Source: Eubacteriales bacterium (GTDB lineage: Bacteria > Bacillota > Clostridia > Lachnospirales > Lachnospiraceae). From it: a DNA stretch of 64,000 bases. The stretch lies in NCBI GenBank assembly GCA_030536575.1, contig JAUNPS010000015.1, positions 31,594-95,593 on the forward strand. The letters run 5' to 3'. The notes below the pieces were generated by a model. The model made no database searches. It saw nothing but the letters and a program-made list of their open reading frames with translations, and had not been told where the DNA came from. Positions within the stretch are counted from its first letter, which is position 1; the number at the start of each line of letters is the position of its first letter. Below, piece after piece: positions 42,624 through 52,322 of the stretch. Made by a program: the position numbers and the translations under genes.

Positions 42624-44153
42624 ATGGAGAACGCAAAGAAAAATGTCATCGAAGTAAAGAACGTGTCGATTGAGTTCCCAGGGGTAAAGGCGCTGCAGGA
42701 CGTAAGCTGCCGCTTCGAAAGCGGGATGGCCAAAGCGCTGATCGGCGCAAACGGGGCCGGAAAATCCACGCTGATGAAGGTTCTGGCAGGCGCGAACCCC
42801 ACCTACACCGGCGAAGTCTGTTTCAACGGCACGAAAGTGGAATTGCGGAACCCGACAGCCGCGAAAAACCAGGGCGTCGGCATTGTTTACCAGGAAGTGG
42901 ACAGCATTTTGACGCCGAATCTGTCCGTGGCCGAGAATATTATGACGGATTACCTGGTCTATGGGCTGAAGGGGCTGGGGATTGTCAATTGGAAGAAAAT
43001 AAACCGGGAAGCCCGGAAAGTTCTGGAGGAACTTGGCATTGACCTGGATGTGAAAACGCTGGTATCGAACCTGACGCTGGCCCAGAAACAGATGGTGGTC
43101 ATTGCCCGGACGATGGTGCAGAACTGTAAGTTTTTGATTCTGGACGAGCCGACTGCCCCATTGTCCCAGAAAGAAACGGAGACGCTTTTCGACCTGGTAC
43201 GCAGGCTGAAAAAGAAAAACTGCGGCATCATTTTTATTTCCCACCGGCTGAATGAGCTGTTTGAAATCTGCGAGGAAATCGCCGTGATGAAGGACGGGAA
43301 AATGGTCGGGGAACGCCAGGTGGACGGGAAACTGAAAATCGACGACATTGTCCAGATGATGCTGGGCGGCGCCAGACAGCTGCACCTGGATAAATCCGGC
43401 CGGAAGATCGGCGAGGTGATCCTGAAGACAGCGAACTTAAGCGATAAAACCGGGAAAGTCCACGACATTAACCTGGAGATCCGCCGCGGCGAGATCGTCG
43501 GCATTTCCGGCCTGGTGGGCGCGGGAAAGACGGAGCTGTGCAAGACATTGTTCGGAGAATTCGGGAAAGTCCAGGGCGATTACCAGGTGAACGGGAAGCG
43601 CATCAATCCGGCAAGCCCGGCGGACGCCATCAAGAGCGGCCTGGCCCTGATCCCGGAGGAGCGCAGAAAAGAGGGGATTTTTATCGAAGAATCGGTGAAC
43701 TATAATCTTTCTGTCGTCACTCTTGGAAAATATGCGAAAATGCTGACCTTTGTAAACCGTAGGCAGGAGACCCGCGCAGCGGAGGGCAAGATTGCCAGCC
43801 TGACCATCAAAACGCCCACGCCAAACCAGAAAGTGGGGCTTCTCTCCGGCGGAAACCAGCAGAAGGTGACCATCGGCAAATGGCTGGATTCCAATGCGGA
43901 GATTTACATTTTCGACGAACCCACCAAAGGCATCGACGTGGGCGCGAAAAATGAGATTTATAAACTGATTGTGGAGCTGGCCAGACAGGGAAAGGCCGTG
44001 ATCTACACGTCCAGCGAACAGTCGGAGATTCTGCTGGTTTCGGATCGGACGTATGTGATGTATGACGGCCGTATTCAGAAGGAGCTTCAGACGGATCAGA
44101 CCACGGAAGAGGAAATTTTATTCTACTCGACAGGAGGGACGAAGGAATCATGA
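42624..44153 (+). CDS. Sugar ABC transporter ATP-binding protein (RbsA/MglA type)
   Basis: 509 residues with two tandem ATPase domains. Domain 1: Walker A LIGANGAGKSTLMKVLAG, a signature region degenerate at SNLTLAQKQM, and Walker B FLILDEPTAPL. Domain 2: atypical Walker A GLVGAGKTELCKTLFGE, signature LLSGGNQQKVTIGKWL, and YIFDEPTKGIDVGAK. This is the standard RbsA/MglA architecture. It overlaps the permease start by 4 bp (ATGA). Confidence 0.95.
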   Translation: MENAKKNVIEVKNVSIEFPGVKALQDVSCRFESGMAKALIGANGAGKSTLMKVLAGANPTYTGEVCFNGTKVELRNPTAAKNQGVGIVYQEVDSILTPNLSVAENIMTDYLVYGLKGLGIVNWKKINREARKVLEELGIDLDVKTLVSNLTLAQKQMVVIARTMVQNCKFLILDEPTAPLSQKETETLFDLVRRLKKKNCGIIFISHRLNELFEICEEIAVMKDGKMVGERQVDGKLKIDDIVQMMLGGARQLHLDKSGRKIGEVILKTANLSDKTGKVHDINLEIRRGEIVGISGLVGAGKTELCKTLFGEFGKVQGDYQVNGKRINPASPADAIKSGLALIPEERRKEGIFIEESVNYNLSVVTLGKYAKMLTFVNRRQETRAAEGKIASLTIKTPTPNQKVGLLSGGNQQKVTIGKWLDSNAEIYIFDEPTKGIDVGAKNEIYKLIVELARQGKAVIYTSSEQSEILLVSDRTYVMYDGRIQKELQTDQTTEEEILFYSTGGTKES

Positions 44154-45127
44154 ACGGGAAGAAATCCTTAAAAATGCTGATTTCCAAGGGCGGTATTGTA
44201 TTTGCGATCCTGATTGCGTTTGTAATCTTTTCGATTGGGGCGCCCAAGGCATTTTTAAATGTAAGCAATATGATCACCATTTTAAAATCCATTTCGATCA
44301 CAACGGTAATCGCGATGGGCGCGACGATCGGATTCGCGACAGGCGTGTTTGACCTGAGCTTTGCAACGCTGGCGACGCTGGGCGGGGCATTGAGCGTGAC
44401 GTTCATTGCCTGGTATGGAATGCCGATGCCTGTGGCTATGCTGGCGGCTACGGCGGTCTGTGTACTGGTGGGTCTGATCAATGCGGTTGTGGTTGTGAAG
44501 TTTCATGTGACGGCTTTCCTGGCGACGCTGGCTATGCAGTTCGTGTTGGATGGCGTAATCATGACCTATTCCGGCGGGGCAATGATTAACCCGCGGGTGG
44601 CCAGCGCGTCAGGGCAGCAGGTAGTGCGCGAGGTTCCGGAAGCATTTTGGAATATGGGCGCGTCTCCCTATATTATCCTGATCATGTTTGCATGCGTGAT
44701 CCTGGTGGAGCTGTTCCTGACTTATACGAAGCATGGGCGGATTCTTTACATGGTTGGTTCGAATACCAGCGCGGCCAGACTGTCCGGAATTAAGGTTGGC
44801 GCTTACATTGCAGTCGCGTTTGGACTGACGGCAGTGTTCTCTTCGCTGGGCGGAATGCTGATCGCGGCGCGTTCCGGGACCATTGCCTCGACGGCAGGCG
44901 CAACGTTCCTGATGCCGTCCATTGCGGCAGCGAATATCGGATTTTCCTTTGGAGGCCGCGGAAAGGCGAATGCGGTCGGGACTTTCGTGGGTGCGGCGCT
45001 GATCGGAATCGTGGAAAATGGCCTTTATGCCATGGCGTTCCCGTATTATTCGATCAATATTATTAAGGGATTGATCCTGCTGCTGGCGCTGATCATGAGC
45101 GCGGCTACCGCACGGGCGCAGGAGTAA
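44150..45127 (+). CDS. Sugar ABC transporter permease (RbsC-like)
   Basis: 325 residues with about 8-10 helices. RbsC-family stretches include ITTVIAMGATIGFATGVFDLS, VVKFHVTAFLATLAMQFVLD, YMVGSNTSAARLSGIKVGAY and FSFGGRGKANAVGTFVGAAL. It forms the pore for the RbsB/RbsA-like partners. It starts inside the ATPase stop, so translation is coupled. Confidence 0.94.
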   Translation: MNGKKSLKMLISKGGIVFAILIAFVIFSIGAPKAFLNVSNMITILKSISITTVIAMGATIGFATGVFDLSFATLATLGGALSVTFIAWYGMPMPVAMLAATAVCVLVGLINAVVVVKFHVTAFLATLAMQFVLDGVIMTYSGGAMINPRVASASGQQVVREVPEAFWNMGASPYIILIMFACVILVELFLTYTKHGRILYMVGSNTSAARLSGIKVGAYIAVAFGLTAVFSSLGGMLIAARSGTIASTAGATFLMPSIAAANIGFSFGGRGKANAVGTFVGAALIGIVENGLYAMAFPYYSINIIKGLILLLALIMSAATARAQE

Positions 45128-45219
45128 GGGGCGAGAGCGTTCCCACGCCTTGAATTTCCAGGAAAAATACGGTAAAATTTAGAACAGGAATACGAAATTT
45201 TACAGGCGCGGAGGAAAGT

Positions 45220-46230
45220 ATGAAGGTAAATATCAAACAAATCAGCGAGGCAACAGGTTTTTCACAGGCAACGGTCTCAAACGCATTGAACGCGAAACGC
45301 GGGGTAAACGCCGAAACGGCTACCCTGATCCTGCGTACCGCCAAACAGATGGGTTATTTTGGCGAGGAGATGACGGAAAAGATCCGGTTTGTGATATTTA
45401 CCAGAAATGGAATTGTGGAGACGAATACTTATTTCCCGACGGTGATCGCGGGCGTGGAGCGCGCGTGCAGGGAATGTAATATGGAAGTCGTCCTGACCAA
45501 CCTGGATCGGAGAAGCCGGGATTATGAAGAGAAAGTTCGGCAGCTCCACAGTGATCCGGGGGCGGCGGTGATCATTCTGGGGACGGAAATGCAGGATGAG
45601 GATTTGGGCCTGATCCAGGGATTTCATGTGCCGGTGGTCGTGGTGGATTACTGGAACCGGAAGATGCTGTTTAATGCGGTTGTGATTAATAATGAAGATT
45701 CCGTCCGCTGGGCGGTGGAATATCTGCTGGAAATGGGGCACCGGAAGATCGGCTACCTGAAAGGCAACCAGCGGCTGGTGCCTTTCCAGGAGCGGGAACG
45801 GGGATTTCGCGCTGCAATGCAGGAGTACGGCCTGGAATTGCAGGAAAAATGGGTAGTCCCTCTTCGAATGGAGGAAGGTGCGGAAAGCGCAGACGGGATT
45901 TATCGGGATATGAAGCGGTATCTGGAAAATACGACGGAGCTTCCTACGGTCTTTTTTGCGGAGGATGACACGATTGCGCTGGCGGCGTTAAAGGCGCTGC
46001 TGGAGCATGGAGTGAAGGTTCCGGAGGAGGTATCATTGCTTGGATTTGACGACATTGCCTTTTCTTCCCTGGCGACACCGGCCCTGACGACCTTCCATGT
46101 GCCGAAACAGGAGATCGGAGGGGCGGCGGTATACCGGGCCCTTGAGATGATGAAGGGGAAAAGCGATGCCGCGTATAAGATTCAGGTCTGCACCCATCTG
46201 GTGGAGCGGGAGAGCGTGCGCCGCCTGTGA
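45220..46230 (+). CDS. LacI family transcriptional regulator
   Basis: 336 residues. Helix-turn-helix NIKQISEATGFSQATVSNAL and hinge TLILRTAKQMGYF, then the effector domain (VPVVVVDYWNRKMLFNAVVI; VSLLGFDDIAFSSLATPALT). The hinge differs from the usual LacI sequence. GCGGAGG ribosome site. It is 92 bp behind the permease and ahead of the metallo-hydrolase; probably the local repressor of the Rbs-type operon. Confidence 0.92.
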   Translation: MKVNIKQISEATGFSQATVSNALNAKRGVNAETATLILRTAKQMGYFGEEMTEKIRFVIFTRNGIVETNTYFPTVIAGVERACRECNMEVVLTNLDRRSRDYEEKVRQLHSDPGAAVIILGTEMQDEDLGLIQGFHVPVVVVDYWNRKMLFNAVVINNEDSVRWAVEYLLEMGHRKIGYLKGNQRLVPFQERERGFRAAMQEYGLELQEKWVVPLRMEEGAESADGIYRDMKRYLENTTELPTVFFAEDDTIALAALKALLEHGVKVPEEVSLLGFDDIAFSSLATPALTTFHVPKQEIGGAAVYRALEMMKGKSDAAYKIQVCTHLVERESVRRL

Positions 46231-46260
46231 GCGGGCCTGGGAAAAATGGAGGATAAAGCT

Positions 46261-47283
46261 GTGAGATGGAAGAAGAATATGGAGCCGATTGATTTTTCGG
46301 CTTTGCATGAATATTTGCTGGAAGATGAGGAAGGAAAGATTCTTCCGATGGATGTGCCTTATTTTAAGGAGAAACAGATTGCGCCGGGTACGTGGCAGAT
46401 TTTGAGCCATGGGGATTACAGTTATCTGATCGAAGGAGAGGATGAGGCGATTGTCATTGACAGCGGCATTGGAGCGGGGAGTATCCGCGCATTCTGCCAG
46501 ACCCTGACGGAGAAGCCCATTTACCGGATGCTGCTTACGCATAACCACTATGACCATACGGTGAATAATTATTTGTTCGATGTGGTTTATATGTCGGAAA
46601 AATGCTATGAGAAGCGGTGGGATCCGATGGGGAGCATGATGCAGGTGCTGGATGTGCCCTCGGATTATCCGGTGGTCTTTTTAAAGCACGGCGATGTGGT
46701 GAATTTAAAGGGACGGGAGCTGGAGGTGCTGAATATTGAGGAACATTGCACGGGTTCCCTGCAATTTTTGGACAGAAAAGAGCGAATTTTGTTCTGCGGG
46801 GATGAACTGAACGGGAATTTCTTTGACAGCCGGATCTCGGTGGAGCATTCATTCCGGAATGTTGTAGAGTGGAAGAAGCTGCGCGGGGCCTATGATACGC
46901 TGTGCGCGGGAAATGGGATTCATGATGCGGTGTATGTGGACCGGTATTATGAGACGCTGAAATACATCCTGGAAGGCCATGCGGAAGAGGGGAAGGAGTA
47001 TTATGTGCCCCATGAGGATGCCAGGTCGAAGGTGCGTGAGCTGGATGGGAAGCCGGTGCATCTGCGGCGGAGCCCGGATATGGATTTTGTTCCGGAGGCG
47101 ATGCGGCAGGCGGGAATGGAGCGGTTTTTGGAGCTGACGGATGGGAGAGGGTGTTTTTGTTTCCTGCGGAAGCTGACGGCGGATGGGATGTTTGACAGGC
47201 AGTTGGAGAAGAATGACTGTAAGGTGTGCTACTATCTGAACCGGATTTGGGATCAGAAGGAGGAGCGGGGGAGCGTGATCTGA
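46261..47283 (+). CDS. MBL-fold metallo-hydrolase
   Basis: About 340 residues. The MBL zinc motif is RMLLTHNHYDHTVNNY (HxHxDH), preceded by IVIDSGIGAGS and followed by EEHCTGSLQFLDRKERILFCGDEL, which holds further metal ligands. It probably hydrolyses a small ester, lactone or thioester. Start: GTG 46261 has GGAGG at 46248; an ATG at 46246 lacks a good site, so the exact start is uncertain. It lies 30 bp after the LacI gene, suggesting a role in the same sugar pathway. Confidence 0.85.
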   Translation: MRWKKNMEPIDFSALHEYLLEDEEGKILPMDVPYFKEKQIAPGTWQILSHGDYSYLIEGEDEAIVIDSGIGAGSIRAFCQTLTEKPIYRMLLTHNHYDHTVNNYLFDVVYMSEKCYEKRWDPMGSMMQVLDVPSDYPVVFLKHGDVVNLKGRELEVLNIEEHCTGSLQFLDRKERILFCGDELNGNFFDSRISVEHSFRNVVEWKKLRGAYDTLCAGNGIHDAVYVDRYYETLKYILEGHAEEGKEYYVPHEDARSKVRELDGKPVHLRRSPDMDFVPEAMRQAGMERFLELTDGRGCFCFLRKLTADGMFDRQLEKNDCKVCYYLNRIWDQKEERGSVI

Positions 47284-47339
47284 CGCCTGAGAGTTTGCGC
47301 GGAAAGACGCTGGATTTATAATTGGAAATTTGGTATACT

Positions 47340-47376
47340 AGCCACTGTAGAGAGATGCTCTGCGGTGGCTGTTTTT
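47340..47376 (+). terminator. Terminator upstream of cobO
   Basis: AGCCACTGTAGAG / CTCTGCGGTGGCT, 13-bp stem with two wobbles, followed by GTTTTT. It ends the operon that includes the metallo-hydrolase. TATACT at 47334-47339 lies just before it and may be a -10 box for cobO, which would make this a leader attenuator. Confidence 0.65.
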
Positions 47377-47400
47377 GTGAAGGGCGGAAAGGAGATTAAA

Positions 47401-47934
47401 ATGCAGAAAGAAACAGGTTTGGTTCATATTTATTATGGAGATGGAAAAGGCAAGACGACGACGGGCATGGGGCTGGTGACGAGAGCGGCCGGCTATGGCT
47501 ATCGTGTCCTCCTGTACCAGTTTATGAAAAACAATAAGACCAGTGAGCGCAAGATCTTGGAGCAGGTTCCGAACATTACGATTGTCGATGGGCTGGAGCA
47601 GGAAAAGTTCAGCTTTCAGATGACGGAGGAGGAAAAGGCCGAGAGAAGGAATTTTTACAACGGGCAGTTTCAGAAAGTTACGAAGAAGGCGGTAGAGGAA
47701 GAGTACGACGTGCTGTTCCTGGACGAGACGATTTACACGATCACGGCGGGGCTTTTGGACGAGCAGCCGGTGCTGGATTTCCTGGCGCAGAAGCCGGAGA
47801 AATTGGAAGTGATCCTGACCGGGAATACGCCCAGTGAAAAGATGCTGGAAGCGGCGGACTATGTGTCGGAGATCCGGAAGATCAAGCATCCGTTTGATAA
47901 GGGGCAGAGGGCCAGAAACGGCATCGAGCGGTAA
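47401..47934 (+). CDS. cobO: Cob(I)yrinic acid a,c-diamide adenosyltransferase
   Basis: 177 residues. P-loop YYGDGKGKTTTGMGLVTRAAGYG at the N-terminus, then LYQFMKNNKTSERKIL, VLFLDETIYTI (Walker B-like) and VILTGNTPSEKMLEAADYVSEI, all CobO/BtuR features. It transfers the adenosyl group from ATP to cob(I)alamin. It is isolated from other cobalamin genes, suggesting salvage. The start is ATG 47401 with AAAGGAG; no cobalamin riboswitch was seen upstream. Confidence 0.92.
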   Translation: MQKETGLVHIYYGDGKGKTTTGMGLVTRAAGYGYRVLLYQFMKNNKTSERKILEQVPNITIVDGLEQEKFSFQMTEEEKAERRNFYNGQFQKVTKKAVEEEYDVLFLDETIYTITAGLLDEQPVLDFLAQKPEKLEVILTGNTPSEKMLEAADYVSEIRKIKHPFDKGQRARNGIER

Positions 47935-47979
47935 AGAGCGGGGGCGGTTTTTTCGAAAAGTCCCCTGAAAATGAGGAGT

Positions 47980-48004
47980 GCCCCGGCGTCTGGTACACCG
48001 GGGC
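47980..48004. other. GC hairpin downstream of cobO
   Basis: GCCCCGG / CCGGGGC, a perfect 7-bp stem with an 11-nt loop, about 45 bp after cobO. No T run. Confidence 0.5.
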
Positions 48005-48143
48005 TATTATGAAAAAATTTATCTATGTGTAATGAAAACATTACGCCATAAGCTTGTCTAAGCTCTCTTTCGAGATATTTGAAGTATAGCAATTCTTTAT
48101 GAACAAATCATGAACATTAAATGAAATTAATGTAAAAATAACG

Positions 48144-48174
48144 AAAAACAGGCCTGATCAAGGCCTGTTTTTGT
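48144..48174. terminator. Bidirectional terminator between cobO and the S1 gene
   Basis: AAAAACAGGCC-TGATCAA-GGCCTGTTTTT gives an 11-bp stem with T runs on both strands, serving the convergent cobO and S1 genes. Confidence 0.88.
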
Positions 48175-48201
48175 AAATTTCTACTGAAAATCGTTACCGC
48201 A

Positions 48202-49122
48202 TTACAATTTTAACTTGGCAAAGAGAGAGCCAAGATTGGTGGAAAGGCCGTCGGACTGGGGAAGATCGTAGGTTTCTTCCTGGATTTCCTCTGCGGCTAC
48301 GTCCTGGAGGGCTTTCATGCTGAGGCTTAATTTGCCGTCTTTGACTGCGATGACTTTTACTTTTACGGTGTCGCCGACTTTCAGGACGGAAGCGGGGTTT
48401 TTCACGCGCTTGTCGCTGATCTGGGAAACGTGTACCAGGCCGCTTAAGCCATTTCCGAGGTTAATAAATGCGCCGTAATCTTTGACGGATTCAACGGTTC
48501 CTTCGGTGACGAGGCCGACTTCCACGTTCGAGATGCGGGCTTTGCGCTCTTCGGCTTCTTTTTCGCGCAGGATTTCTTTCGCGGAGAGGACGAGCTTTTT
48601 GCCTTCTTCTTCGGCGGTGATGACCTGTACCTGGATTTCACGGCCGAGCCATTCGTCCAGATTTTCCACGTAGTTCAGGGAAAGCTTGGAAGCCGGGATG
48701 AAGCCGCGGATGCCTTCCACGTAGGCGACAACGCCGGATTTTACGATGCCGCCGACTTTTACGGTCAGGACGGTTTTTTCTTCCATGTACTGTTTTAATT
48801 TGTCCCAGGCGAGGACGTCGTTTGCTTCCTTGGAGGAGAGCAGGATGTGGCCTTCGCCGTCGTCTCTGCGGATGACGGTGGCGGAGATTTCGTCGCCCAG
48901 GTGAACGTCTTCTTTCAGGTTAAAGTTCGGGTCGCTGGTGAAATCTTCGAGTTTGATGATGCCGTCGGTGTAGTATTTCAGATCCAGGATGATCTCGGTT
49001 TCGGTGACGCCGATGACGGTTCCGGTGAGAATGTCGCCTTCGTGGATCTGTTTGAAGGACGCTTCCAGTTCGGCGGCGTAGTCTTCCATGGTTTCGGTGG
49101 TTTTTTCGAGTTCTTCTGACAT
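48202..49122 (-). CDS. S1 RNA-binding domain protein (30S ribosomal protein S1 homologue)
   Basis: 306 residues with about three S1 motifs: GDILTGTVIGVTETEIILDL (from ~residue 29), a second at VLTVKVGGIVKSGVVAYVEG and a third at GLVTEGTVESVKDYGAFINL. This is the shorter Firmicutes S1-like form. The start is ATG 49122 (MSEELEKTTETMEDY) with an AAGGAGG site; the longer frame to 49740 overlaps the ppaC gene and is rejected. It probably helps mRNA binding or RNA turnover. Confidence 0.9.
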   Translation of the reverse strand: MSEELEKTTETMEDYAAELEASFKQIHEGDILTGTVIGVTETEIILDLKYYTDGIIKLEDFTSDPNFNLKEDVHLGDEISATVIRRDDGEGHILLSSKEANDVLAWDKLKQYMEEKTVLTVKVGGIVKSGVVAYVEGIRGFIPASKLSLNYVENLDEWLGREIQVQVITAEEEGKKLVLSAKEILREKEAEERKARISNVEVGLVTEGTVESVKDYGAFINLGNGLSGLVHVSQISDKRVKNPASVLKVGDTVKVKVIAVKDGKLSLSMKALQDVAAEEIQEETYDLPQSDGLSTNLGSLFAKLKL

Positions 49123-49220
49123 AGGTTCCTCCTTGATTGCTAAAGATAGTCTGTTAAAACTATACCATTTTCCGGGAGTAAATTCAACCGATTCTGGTTT
49201 AAAAAATTGGAAAGACGTGA

Positions 49221-49226
49221 TATAAT
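49221..49226 (+). promoter_or_regulatory. -10 box of the ppaC promoter
   Basis: TATAAT 32 bp before the ppaC start; the -35 region (TTTAAA near 49198) is weak. Confidence 0.5.
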
Positions 49227-49257
49227 CAGAAAAAAATGAACAGGAAAGAGGTTCCCC

Positions 49258-50910
49258 ATGCAGGAGACTATGAAACAACGAACATACATTATTGGCCACA
49301 AGAACCCCGACACCGACTCCATCTGTTCTGCCATCGCTTATGCTGACATTAAAAACCGCACCGATGAAGGGGAATTTGTCCCGAAACGCGCCGGGCAGAT
49401 CAGTCAGGAAACCCAGTACGTCCTGGATCGTTTCCAGATGGACCCGCCCGGTTATGTCCCGAATGTGGGAACGCGCGTGAAGGATATGGATATCCGTTTT
49501 GTTCCTGGGGTTGCGAACAGCCTTTCCCTGAAGAAGGCGTGGAATATGATGCGGACGCAGAATGTGAATACGCTTCCGATTGTGAAAGATGAGAATTACC
49601 TGGAAGGACTGATCACGATCAGCGACATTGCGCAGTCCTATATGGACGTGTATGACAATGCGATCCTGTCCACCGCACGCACACAGTACAAAAATATCCT
49701 GGAAACGCTGGACGGCAGCATGGTCGTGGGAAATCAGCACGCGTATTTTACGACCGGAAAAGTCGTGATCGCGGCCGCGAATCCGGATTTGATGGAAAAT
49801 TATATTGAAGAAAATGATCTGGTCATTTTAGGAAACCGCTACGAATCCCAGCTCTGCGCCATCGAAATGAATGCGAGCTGCATCATTGTCTGCGAAGGGG
49901 CTCCGGTTTCCCGGACGATCCAGCGTCTGGCCGAGGAGCGCACCTGTGTGGTGATCAGCACCCCGCACGATACCTATACGGTTGCGCGCCTGATTAATCA
50001 GAGCATGCCCGTGAAGCATTTCATGAGAAAAGAACACCTGACCACTTTCAGCCTGGATGATTATACGGAAAACATTCGGGATATCATGACGAAAAAGCGC
50101 TACCGGGATTTCCCGGTGCTGGATAAGCACGGCTGCTACGTGGGGATGGTATCCAGACGGAACTTGCTGGGGATTAAGCGCCGCCGGGTGATTCTGGTGG
50201 ATCATAATGAAGTTTCTCAGGCAGTAGACAATATTCAGGATGCCGAAATCCTGGAAATCATCGATCATCATCGCCTTGGCTCCCTGGAAACCATGGCGCC
50301 GGTCTACTTCCGGAACCAGCCTGTGGGCTGTACGGCCACGATCCTCTACCAGATCTACCAGGAAAAGGAGCTGGAAATCCCGGCAAATATCGCCGGACTT
50401 CTGTGCGCGGCCATCATTTCGGATACGCTGATGTTCCGTTCGCCCACCTGCACGTTTCTCGATCGGGCGGCGGCGGACAATCTGGCAAAAATTGCGGGCA
50501 TCGACTGCGAAAGCTTTGCGTCGGAAATGTTTGCGGCGGGAAGCAATCTGCGCGGGAAGTCCCCGGAGGAGATTTTCTATCAGGATTTCAAAAAATTCGA
50601 GCTGAACAAGGCCAATTTCGGCGTAGGCCAGATCAATTCCATGAATCCGGATGAATTGGTCGAAATCAAGAAACGCCTGATTCCGTATATGGAAAAGAAC
50701 CTGGGTTCCCACGGCGAGACGATGCTGTTCTTTATGCTGACGGATATCATCCATGAATCCACGGAGCTTTTGTGTTACGGCGGCGACAGCAAGGAGCTGG
50801 TGGCGGAGGCCTTCCACCTGGAAAATGTCGGGAATTCCGTGATTCTTCCGGGGGTAGTTTCCAGAAAGAAGCAGCTCATCCCGGCATTTATGAATGCCCT
50901 GCAGCAGTAG
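49258..50910 (+). CDS. ppaC: Mn-dependent inorganic pyrophosphatase with CBS and DRTGG domains
   Basis: 550 residues, the long regulated form of family II PPase. DHH-family N-terminus YIIGHKNPDTDSICSAIAYA, first CBS near NTLPIVKDENYLEGLITISD, a DRTGG region in the middle, second CBS near YRDFPVLDKHGCYVGMVSRR, then EIIDHHRLGSLETM (DHH motif) and a DHHA2 domain. It hydrolyses pyrophosphate; the CBS pair senses adenine nucleotides or Ap4A. Ribosome site AAAGAGG. Confidence 0.95.
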   Translation: MQETMKQRTYIIGHKNPDTDSICSAIAYADIKNRTDEGEFVPKRAGQISQETQYVLDRFQMDPPGYVPNVGTRVKDMDIRFVPGVANSLSLKKAWNMMRTQNVNTLPIVKDENYLEGLITISDIAQSYMDVYDNAILSTARTQYKNILETLDGSMVVGNQHAYFTTGKVVIAAANPDLMENYIEENDLVILGNRYESQLCAIEMNASCIIVCEGAPVSRTIQRLAEERTCVVISTPHDTYTVARLINQSMPVKHFMRKEHLTTFSLDDYTENIRDIMTKKRYRDFPVLDKHGCYVGMVSRRNLLGIKRRRVILVDHNEVSQAVDNIQDAEILEIIDHHRLGSLETMAPVYFRNQPVGCTATILYQIYQEKELEIPANIAGLLCAAIISDTLMFRSPTCTFLDRAAADNLAKIAGIDCESFASEMFAAGSNLRGKSPEEIFYQDFKKFELNKANFGVGQINSMNPDELVEIKKRLIPYMEKNLGSHGETMLFFMLTDIIHESTELLCYGGDSKELVAEAFHLENVGNSVILPGVVSRKKQLIPAFMNALQQ

Positions 50911-50918
50911 GAGGCGTT

Positions 50919-51509
50919 ATGGGAAAACAGGAATGGAAACCGGGCAATATGCTCTATCCGCTTCCGGCGGTGATGGTGAGCTGCCAGCGTCCCGGTGAAA
51001 AGCCGAATATTCTCACCGTCGCATGGACGGGGACTGTCTGCACGAATCCGCCTATGGCGTACATTTCCGTGCGGCCGGAGCGGTATTCTTATGGAATCAT
51101 CCGGGAAACGGGGGAATTTGTCATCAATCTGACCACGGAGGCGCTGGCTGCGGCCACGGATTACTGCGGCGTGCGCTCCGGAAGGGATACGGATAAATTC
51201 CAGGATACGCATCTGACGCCGGTTCCAGCTTCGAAGGTTCAGGCTCCGATGATTGCGGAGAGTCCGGTGAATCTGGAATGCCGGGTGGTGAAGGTGGAGG
51301 AGCTTGGATCGCACCATATGTTTCTGGCGAGCATTGAGGCCGTCCATGTGGATGATGCGCTTCTGGACGAGAATGGAAAATTTCATCTGAACCGGGCCGG
51401 GCTGCTGGCTTATTCCCACGGGGAATATGCGGGGCTTGGGAAGAAGATTGGGACGTTTGGGTACTCGGTGAAGAAGCCGGGGAAGCGAAAAAAACAAAAA
51501 AGAACTTGA
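50919..51509 (+). CDS. Flavin reductase-like FMN-binding protein
   Basis: 196 residues. Contains the flavin-reductase-like domain: AVMVSCQRPGEKPNILTVAW, PPMAYISVRPERYSYGII, GEFVINLTT and CGVRSGRDTDKF. It binds FMN and may reduce flavin or act as a flavoredoxin in anaerobes. It starts 8 bp after ppaC with TAGGAGG, so it is in the same operon. A longer in-frame start inside ppaC (50772) is rejected. Confidence 0.9.
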   Translation: MGKQEWKPGNMLYPLPAVMVSCQRPGEKPNILTVAWTGTVCTNPPMAYISVRPERYSYGIIRETGEFVINLTTEALAAATDYCGVRSGRDTDKFQDTHLTPVPASKVQAPMIAESPVNLECRVVKVEELGSHHMFLASIEAVHVDDALLDENGKFHLNRAGLLAYSHGEYAGLGKKIGTFGYSVKKPGKRKKQKRT

Positions 51510-51755
51510 CGGATGGGAAAGAAACGTTTAAGATAGATGCATCAGAAAAGGACACTCAAAGGAGAGATTGTGAAAACAGTCTCTTCTTTTTTTGTTGGTG
51601 GCCAGGGAGGGGCGGCGCGGTCGGGCATTTTTCTGTGCGGCGGGCCGCGAATGCGGGCATGGCCGGGTATTTTCGTGGGAAGCGGTGCTGGAATGCCGGG
51701 TGTGAAAAGTTATTTGCCAGGGCTGTCTCTGGAGTTGGAAAAGGATGTGGAAAAT

Positions 51756-52322
51756 ATGAGTGCGTTGGACAAAAACATTGCAGTAAATCTGAAACGAATC
51801 CGCAAGGCGAAAAATATGAGCCTGGATATGCTGGCCGAGCAGACCGGCGTCAGCAAGAGCATGCTGGGGCAGATCGAGAGAGGGGAGTCGAACCCGACGG
51901 TGACGACCATTGGGAAGATCATCGATGGGATTAAGGTGCCGTTTGAGGAGCTGATCCAGGAGCCAAAGCCGACGGTTTCGGTGATTTCGAAGGATTTGGC
52001 GACGGCGAAGGAGAAAGATAAGGACTGCCGGATTTATGCTTATTTTCCATATGAAAAGAACCGGAATTTTGAGGCTTATGCGATGGAGATCCGGCCGGGG
52101 GGACGCTATCATATTGCGCCGAAGGGGGAACATACGGAGGAGTATATCATGGTGTCCAGGGGGACGCTGACGCTGCGGATCGAGGAGACTTGCTATGAGA
52201 TTAAGCAGGGGGATGCGGTGCGGCTTTTGGCGGAGCAGGAGCATTTTTATTTGAATCAGGGGAAGGAGCCGCTGGTGCTGAATATTACGTTTGCGTGGGA
52301 TATAGGGGCTTGGAGAGCGTAG
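51756..52322 (+). CDS. XRE helix-turn-helix regulator with C-terminal cupin
   Basis: 188 residues. HTH NMSLDMLAEQTGVSKSMLGQ at residues ~20-40 and a cupin from ~115 (EIRPGGRYHIAPKGEHTEEY; YEIKQGDAVRLLAEQEHFYL). The class includes PuuR-like regulators of amine/amino-acid metabolism, but the target is unknown. I chose ATG 51756 with AAGGA upstream because domain homology begins there. The frame is open back to 51537 through GC-rich repeat-like DNA that looks inserted rather than conserved. Confidence 0.87.
   Translation: MSALDKNIAVNLKRIRKAKNMSLDMLAEQTGVSKSMLGQIERGESNPTVTTIGKIIDGIKVPFEELIQEPKPTVSVISKDLATAKEKDKDCRIYAYFPYEKNRNFEAYAMEIRPGGRYHIAPKGEHTEEYIMVSRGTLTLRIEETCYEIKQGDAVRLLAEQEHFYLNQGKEPLVLNITFAWDIGAWRA

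Noticed and set aside
47284-47400. Cobalamin riboswitch before cobO
   Set aside because: The leader is only ~115 bp and filled by a terminator hairpin; no B12-box-like sequence was found.
49123-49740. N-terminal extension of the S1 protein
   Set aside because: Runs antisense through the start of ppaC; the S1 domain order and AAGGAGG support ATG 49122.
51537-51755. 73-residue N-terminal extension of the XRE-cupin regulator
   Set aside because: The segment is Gly/Arg-rich GC repeat-like sequence; the helix-turn-helix begins directly after ATG 51756.
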